Made by a program: the position numbers and the translations under genes
Notes under the pieces: generated by a model
Database searches by the model: none
Seen by the model: only the letters and a program-made list of their open reading frames with translations
What the model was told of the DNA's origin: nothing
In this document: positions 57,550-64,000 of the stretch, piece by piece
Layout: the number at the start of each line of letters is the position of its first letter
How positions within the stretch are numbered: position 1 is the first letter of the stretch
NCBI GenBank assembly: GCA_028583605.1
Contig: CM053337.1
Coordinates: 10,730,969-10,794,968 of the forward strand
From: Dastarcus helophoroides
Lineage: Eukaryota > Arthropoda > Insecta > Coleoptera > Bothrideridae
Length of the DNA stretch: 64,000 bases
Direction: 5' to 3'

Positions 57550-60500
57550 TTTTACGTCTTAAATTTTGACAAAAAGTTATGATTTCAAGAAGTATTTTTC
57601 CGAAATTTTTGATTGATTTGTATTAATATTTTAAAAAAACATGAAATTTCTAGACTCAACTTGGGGAGTCAAATTTCTAAAAAATATTTTTCTCATGATT
57701 TATACTTTTTTATTTGTAGATTTTCTAAAACCTTGAGATTTCGTGAGAAAAAGGTGAATTACTTTTTGTGAGAATAAAAATCTAAATTTTTAGAAATGGC
57801 CAATATCAAAGTTCGAAATAAAAGCTGAAATTTCCAGAAAAAGCCGAATTTTGAGAAAAAGAGATTTCGAAAAAATTGAAACAAAGAGACTTTCAAAAAA
57901 TTGAGAAAAAATAAACAGATTTCAAAAAATTGAGAAAAAGGAATTTATCAAAAGTTCTCAATAAAAGATAAAATTTGAGAAAAAAAAACGTACAATTTCG
58001 ACAATAGATTGAAACCCAGGACAAATTAAAAACCTAAAATGTTTAAAAAATTTTGAATTTTCCGAAATATAGTAAAATTTCTAAAGGAGAAAACTTCCAA
58101 TTTCGAGAAGTGTTAACATTTTTAAAGAATGTCAAAATTTTCCAGAGAAAATCAAATTTCAAGAAAAAAATCAAATTTTGAGATTTGAAAATAGATGAAT
58201 TTCGTTCGAAATAAAAGTTGATATTTCCGGAAAAAACTGAATTTTGAAAAAAATAGATTTCTAAAAATATGAATTTGTCAAAATTCTCAAAAAAGCAAAA
58301 TTTTAGAATAAATACATATTTTGACAATAGATTGAATTCCAGAACAAATTTAAAAACCTAAAATTTTCAGACAAATTTGAATTTTGTGAAAAATTGTAAA
58401 ATCTCGAACAGAGAAATTGTAGAAAACTCAAAGCTTAGAAAAAATTGTCGATCTTTAAAAACAGTCGAAGTTTTTCAGTGAAGAAGACAAAAGTTTAATT
58501 TTAGGAAGAATTTCATGAAAAAAGTTTAGAACAATTCGAAGTTTCGATAAAAAATTGCAATTTTACAGAGAAAGCTAAATTTTGAAAATAAATTTTCAAT
58601 TTCGAGAACAGGACGAATTAAAAAAAACTCCAAATTTTCAGATAAATTCGAATTTTGTGAAAATTGGTAAAATAATTTCGAAGGAAAATTCCAAGAAAAT
58701 TTCGAGAAGAGTTGAACTTTAAAAAAAAGTCGAAATTTCCCAGAAAAAGCTAAATTTTGAGAAAATGGAAGAGATTTAAAAAAAACTGGGAAAAATGAAG
58801 ATTTAAAAAAATGGGTTTATCTAATTTGGAAAAAGGGAGATATTTCGAAAACAATGAATTTATCTGAAGTTCTCAAAAAAGGTAAAATTTTAGAAAAAAA
58901 CGTTAATTTTCGACAATAGATTGAAACCCAAAACAAATTTAAAAACCTGTAATTTTTTGATAATTTTGAATTTTTTGAAAAATTGCAAGATTTCGAAAAG
59001 AGAAATTGTAAGATTAAACTAAAAACTTAGAAAAAATTGTTGAAATTTAAAACAGTCAAAGTTTTTCAGAGCAGAAGAAAAAGTCAAATTTTAGGAAAAA
59101 TTTCAAGGAAAAAGTCAAAATCTTGAAAAAAGCTCGAAATTTTGACAAAAAATTTACAATTTTCCAGAGAGAAAGTTAAATTTTGAGAATAAATTTGGAA
59201 TTTCGAGAACAAGACGATTAAAAAAAATCCAAATTTTTACATAAATTCGAATTATGAGAATATTTGCAAAAAAACTTTCGAAAGAAAATTCCAAGAAAAT
59301 TTCGAGAAAAGTTTTTAACTTTTAAAAAACGTTAGAATTTCCCAGACAAAGCCGAATTTTAAGAAAAAGGAAGAGGTTTAGAAAAAATTGGGAAAAGTGA
59401 TTTAAATAAATGAATTTGTCCAAAGTTCTCAAATAAGGGGCAAATTTCAGAAAAAAAAAAGTCGAATTTGCAATTTCGAGAACAGGACGAATTTAAAAAA
59501 ACTCCAAATTTTCAGATAAATTCGAATTTTGAGAAAATTGGTAAAATAATTTCGAAGGAAAATTCCAAGAAAATTTCGAGAAGAGTTGAACTTTAAAAAA
59601 AAGTCAAAATTTCCCAGAAAAAGCCACATTTTGAGAAAATGGAAGAGATTTCAAAAAAACTGGGAAAAATGAAGATTTAAAAAATGGGTTTATCTAATTT
59701 AGAAAAAGATAGATATTTCGAAAACAATGAATTTATCGAAAGTTCTCAAAAAGGGTAAAATTTTAGAAAAAAACGTCAATTTTCGACAATAGATTGAAAC
59801 CCAAAACAAATTTAAAAATCTGTAATTTTTAGATAATTTTGAATTTTTTGAAAAATTGCAAGATTTCGAAAAGAGAAATTGTAAGAATAAACTAAAAGCT
59901 TAGAAAAAATTGTTGAAATTTAAAACAGTCAAAGTTTTTCAGAGCAGAAGAAAAAGTCAAATTTTAGGAAAAAGTCAAAATCTTGAAAAAAGCCCGAAAT
60001 TTTCACAAAAAATTTACAATTTTCCAGAGAAAGTTAAATTTTGAGAATAAATATGGAATTTCGAGAACAAGACGATTAAAAAAATCCACATTTTTACATC
60101 AATTCGAATTATGAGAATATTTGCAAAAAAACTTTCGAAAGAAAATTCCAAGAAAATTTCGAGAAAAGTTTTTAACTTCAAAAACGTTAGAATTTCCCAG
60201 ACAAAGCCGAATTTTAAGAAAAACGAAGAGGTTTAGAAAAAATTGGAAAAAGTGATTTAAAAAAATGAATTTGTCCAAAGTTCTCAAATAAGGGGCAAAT
60301 TTCAGAAAAAAAAACGTCGAATTTGCAATTTCGAGAACAGGACGAATTTAAAAAAACTCCAAATTTTCAGATAAATTCGAATTTTGAGAAAATTGGTAAA
60401 ATAATTTCGAAGGAAAATTCCAAGAAAATTTCGAGAAGAGTTGAACTTTAAAAAAAAGTCGAAATTTCCCAGAAAAAGCCAAATTTTGAGAAAATGGAAG

Positions 60501-63500
60501 AGATTTCGAAAAAACTGGGAAAAATGAAAAGATTTAAAAAAATGGATTTATCTAATTTGGAAAAAGGGAGATATTTCGAAAACAATGAATTTACCGAAAG
60601 TTCTCAAAAAAGGCAAAATTTTAGAAAAAAAACGTCGATTTCGACAATAGATTGAAACCCAAAACAAATTTAAAAACCTGTAATCTTAGACAATTTTGAA
60701 TTTTTTGAAAAATTGCAAAATTTCGAAAAGAAAAATTGTAAGAATAAACTGAAAGCTTAGAAAAAATTATTGAAATTTAAAAAAGTTAAAGTTTTTCAGA
60801 GAAGAAGAAAAAGTCAAATTTTAGGCAAAATTTCAAGGAAAAAGTCAAAATCTTGAAAAAAGCCCGAAATTTTGACAAAAAATTTACAATTTTCCAGAGA
60901 GAAAGTTAAATTTTGAGAATAAATTTGGAATTTCGAGAACAAGACGATTAAAAAAAATCCAAATTTTTACATAAATTCGAATTATGAGAATAATTGCAAA
61001 AAAACTTTCGAAAGAAAATTCCAAGAAAATTTCGAGAAGTTTTTAACTTTAAAAAAACGTTAGAATTTCCCAGACAAAGCCGAATTTTAAGAAAAAGGAA
61101 GAGGCTTAGAAAAAAATTGGGAAAAGTGATTTAAAAAAAATGAATTTGTCCAAAGTTCTCAAATAAGGGGCAAATTTCAGAAAAAAAACGTTGAATTTGC
61201 AATTTCGAGAACAGGACGAATTAAAAAAACTCCAAATTTTCAGATAAATTCGAATTTTGAGAAAATTGGTAAAATAATTTCGAAGGAAAATTCCAAGAAA
61301 ATTTCGAGAAGAGTTGAACTTTAAAAAAAAGTCAAAATTTCCCAGAAAAAGCCAAATTTTGAGAAAATGGAAGAGATTTCGAAAAAACTGAGAGGAATGA
61401 AAAGATTTAAAAAAATGGGTTTATCTAATTTGGAAAAAGGGAGGCATTTCGAAAACAATGAATTTATCGAAAGTTCTCAAAAAAGGCAAAATTTTAGAAA
61501 AAAAAACGTCGATTTCGACAATAGATTGAAACCCAAAACAAATTTAAAAACCTGTAATTCTTAGACAATTTTGAATTTTTTGAAAAATTGCAAAATTTCG
61601 AAAAGAGAAATTGTAAGAATAAACTGAAAGCTTAGAAAAAATTATTGAAATTTAAAAAAGTTAAAGTTTTTCAGAGAAGAAGAAAAAGTCAAATTTTAGG
61701 AAAAATTTCAAGAAAAAAGTCAAAATCTTGAAAAAAGCCCGAAATTTTGACAAAAAATTTACAATTTTCCAGAGAAAGTTAAATTTTGAGAATAAATTTG
61801 GAATTTCGAGAACAAGACGATTAAAAAAAATCCAAATTTTTACATAAATTCGAATTTTGAAAAATTTGTAAAATACTTTCGAAAGAAAATTGCAAGAAAA
61901 TTTCGAGAAAAGTTTTCAACTTTAAAAAAATGTTAGATTTTCCCAGAAAAAGCCGAATTTTAAGAAAAAGGAAGAGGTTTAGAAAAAATTGGGAAAAGTG
62001 ATTTAAAAAAAATGAATTTGTTTAAAGTTCTCAAATAAGGGCCAAATTTCAGAAAAAAAAACGTCGAATTTCCACAACAGATTGAAACTCAAAACAAATT
62101 TAAAAAACTTGAAATTTTCAGATAAAAGAGAAATTGTAAAAATAAACTGTAAGCTTGTGTGTGTAAGCTTAAAAAAGTGTCGGACTTTAAAAAAGTTGGA
62201 AGTTTTCTTAAGAAAAGTTCCAAATTTCGATAAATATGTGCAATTTTCCAGAGAAAATTAAATTTTGGGAATAAATTTGAAACTTCGAGAACAAGACGAT
62301 TTAAAAAAATCCAAATTTTTACATAAATTCGAATTTTGAGAAATTTGTAAAATAATTTCGAAAGAAAATTCCAAAAAAATTTCGAGAAAAGTTTTTAACT
62401 TTAAAAATACGTTAAAATTTCCCAGAAAAAGCCCAATTTTAAGAAAGAGGAAGAGATTTAGAAAAAAATTGGGAAGTGATTTAAAAAAATGAATTTGTTT
62501 AAAGTTCTCAAATAAGGGCCAAATTTCAGAAAAAAAAATTTCGAATTTCCACAATAGATTGAAACTCGAAACAAATTTAAAAAACTTGAAATTTTCAGAT
62601 AAAAGAGAAATTGTAAAAATAAACTGTAAGCTTAAAAAAGTGTCGGACTTTAAAAAAGTCGGAAGTTTTCTTAAGAAAAGTTCCAAATTTCGATAGATAT
62701 GTGCAATTTTCCAGAGAAAATTAAATTTTGAGAATATATTTGAAATTTCGAAAAGAAGACGAATTTAAAAAACTCCAAAATTTCAGATAAATCGAATTTT
62801 GAGAAAATTGGTAAAATAAATTCGGAAGCAAAGGGAATGTTGATAAAAATCCAATTTCGAGAAGTGTTAAACTTTTTAAAAACGTCAACATTTTCCAGGG
62901 AAAGACAAATTTCAAGAAAAAAAAATCAAATTTTGAGATTTGAAAATGGATGAATTTCGTTCGAAATAAAAGTTAATATTTCCGGAAAAAACTGAATTTT
63001 GAAAGAAATAGATTTCTAAAAATATAAATTTGTCAAAATTCTCAAAAAAGCAAAATTTTAGAAAAAATACATATTTTGACAATAGATTGAATTCCAGAAC
63101 AAATTTAAAAACCTAAAATTTTTAGACAAATTTGAATTTTGTGAAAAATTGTAAAATCTCGAAAAGAGAAATTGTAGAAAACTCAAAGGTTAGAAAAAAT
63201 TGTCGAAATTTAAAAAGTTGAAGCTTTTCAGGGGAGAAGAAGAAAATAAATAATTTGCAACTTTCCAGAGAAAGTTAAATTTTGAGAATAAATTTGAAAT
63301 TTTGAGAACAAGACGAATAAAAAAAACTTCAAATTTTCAGAAAAATTCGAATTTTGAGAATATTGGTAAAATAATTTCTAAAAAAGGAATGTGGATAAAA
63401 CTTCAAGTTTTGAGAAAAGTGTTCAACTTTAAAAAAAGGTTAAAATTTCCCAGAGAAAGTCAAATTTTAAGAACAAAATCAAATTCTTAGATAAAGTCAA

Positions 63501-64000
63501 ACATTCTGAAAATGGGTGGATTTCGTTAATAAAATCGCAGCTTGCAGAAACATAATAAAATGTCGAATTTTCAATTAAAAGTGGGAATTTCGAGAAACAC
63601 CTAATTTTGCAAAACAGGTCGAAATTTCCAGAAAATAAATAAAAGTTTAAATATTCAGTAAAAGTCAGTATCTGGGGGTAATGGGGAAATTTGGAAAAGG
63701 AACGTAATTTAAAAAGAATAGAAATTTCGAGAAAAAAGTCGCAATTTAGCACAAAGTTAAAAAAATATAATTTTGGAAAAGTCAAATTTAAGAATTGATC
63801 TAAATTTCGAAAAAAGAAAATTTAAGAAAAAAAGTGAAATCTTCAAAAACTATTTTATTTAACGTCTCCAAATTATTACTTCAAATTTTCACTTTTTTTA
63901 TGAAAGCGACAAAAGATGGATTTTTGAGAAATAAGTCGAATCTTCCAGTCGAATTAAAAAAAAATTAACATTTTCACAGATTATCGAGTTCTGAGAAGAG
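57550..64000. repeat. AT-rich tandem array with units of about 860-870 bp
   Basis: The marker ATTTCGAGAACAGGACGAAT recurs near 58609, 59475, 60336 and 61203, about 860-870 bp apart. A related GAGAACAAGACGAT marker recurs near 59206, 60064, 60935, 61808 and 62287. Towards the end the spacing shortens (about 480 bp at 61808-62287) and the order degrades. Base words are GAAAATTCCAAGAAAATTTC, AATTTCCCAGA and GTCGAAATTT. No gene; all open frames are repeat translations. It presumably lies in an XPC intron or upstream DNA. Confidence 0.9.

Noticed and set aside
62258..62686. A 142-codon antisense frame in the terminal array
   Set aside because: F/L/S-rich translation of the AT-rich tandem repeat; similar frames arise in every repeat unit.

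Overview
The window is nuclear DNA from an animal, almost certainly an insect. Genes have many exons, introns are mostly about 50 bp with some of several kb, and the orthologues present are typical of metazoans (SCYL1, RalGAP-alpha, katanin-like 2, Hsp70, OPA3, pinin, XPC). There is an intron-containing tRNA-Leu and many cut-and-paste DNA transposon remnants. A beetle is plausible, but nothing here fixes the order.

Layout. From 1 to 6600 there are no genes; the stretch holds short interspersed repeats, nested hAT-type elements and a Harbinger-like MITE. SCYL1/yata occupies 6604-10886 (+, 12 exons) and is followed by repeat-rich DNA. RalGAP-alpha occupies 13133-30138 (+, 19 exons, 1844 codons). 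Its 5.15 kb intron 10 holds an antisense single-exon KATNAL2 (21070-22494, -) and an AT-rich tandem array. From 30841 to 38455 there is a large inverted duplication: two divergent hsp70 genes (31288-33240 - and 36045-37997 +) with identical proteins, each followed by exon 1 of an OPA3-like gene. Only the right copy continues into a complete gene (38309-38950). A small unknown gene (39364-39900, -) and tRNA-Leu(CAA) (40442-40557, -) come next, followed by an intact MULE-type transposase gene with C2H2 fingers (41998-44169, +), canonical OPA3 (44555-45290, -), pinin (46578-48762, +) and the 3' part of XPC (49837-57341, -). The last 6.6 kb, a further XPC intron or upstream DNA, is tandem AT-rich repeat.

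The main structural theme is invasion by DNA transposons and by an unusual AT-rich sequence built around TCGAAATTT/GTCGAAA words. This sequence fills introns and forms higher-order tandem units of about 355, 870 and 1140 bp. The clearest case is a 5986 bp hAT-like element (TIR TAGGGATGGCA, perfect 8 bp target duplication TTCGTGAC) starting 15 bp inside an XPC intron. It holds three 1.14 kb tandem units.

The genes are housekeeping or stress genes with no shared pathway: Golgi/COPI traffic (SCYL1), Ral GTPase control (RalGAP-alpha), microtubule severing (KATNAL2), protein folding (Hsp70), mitochondria (OPA3), splicing (pinin) and DNA repair (XPC). Exon models were built by eye from reading frame, splice sites and remembered family similarity. 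The SCYL1, RalGAP-alpha, OPA3, OPA3-like, pinin and XPC models all keep frame across every junction.
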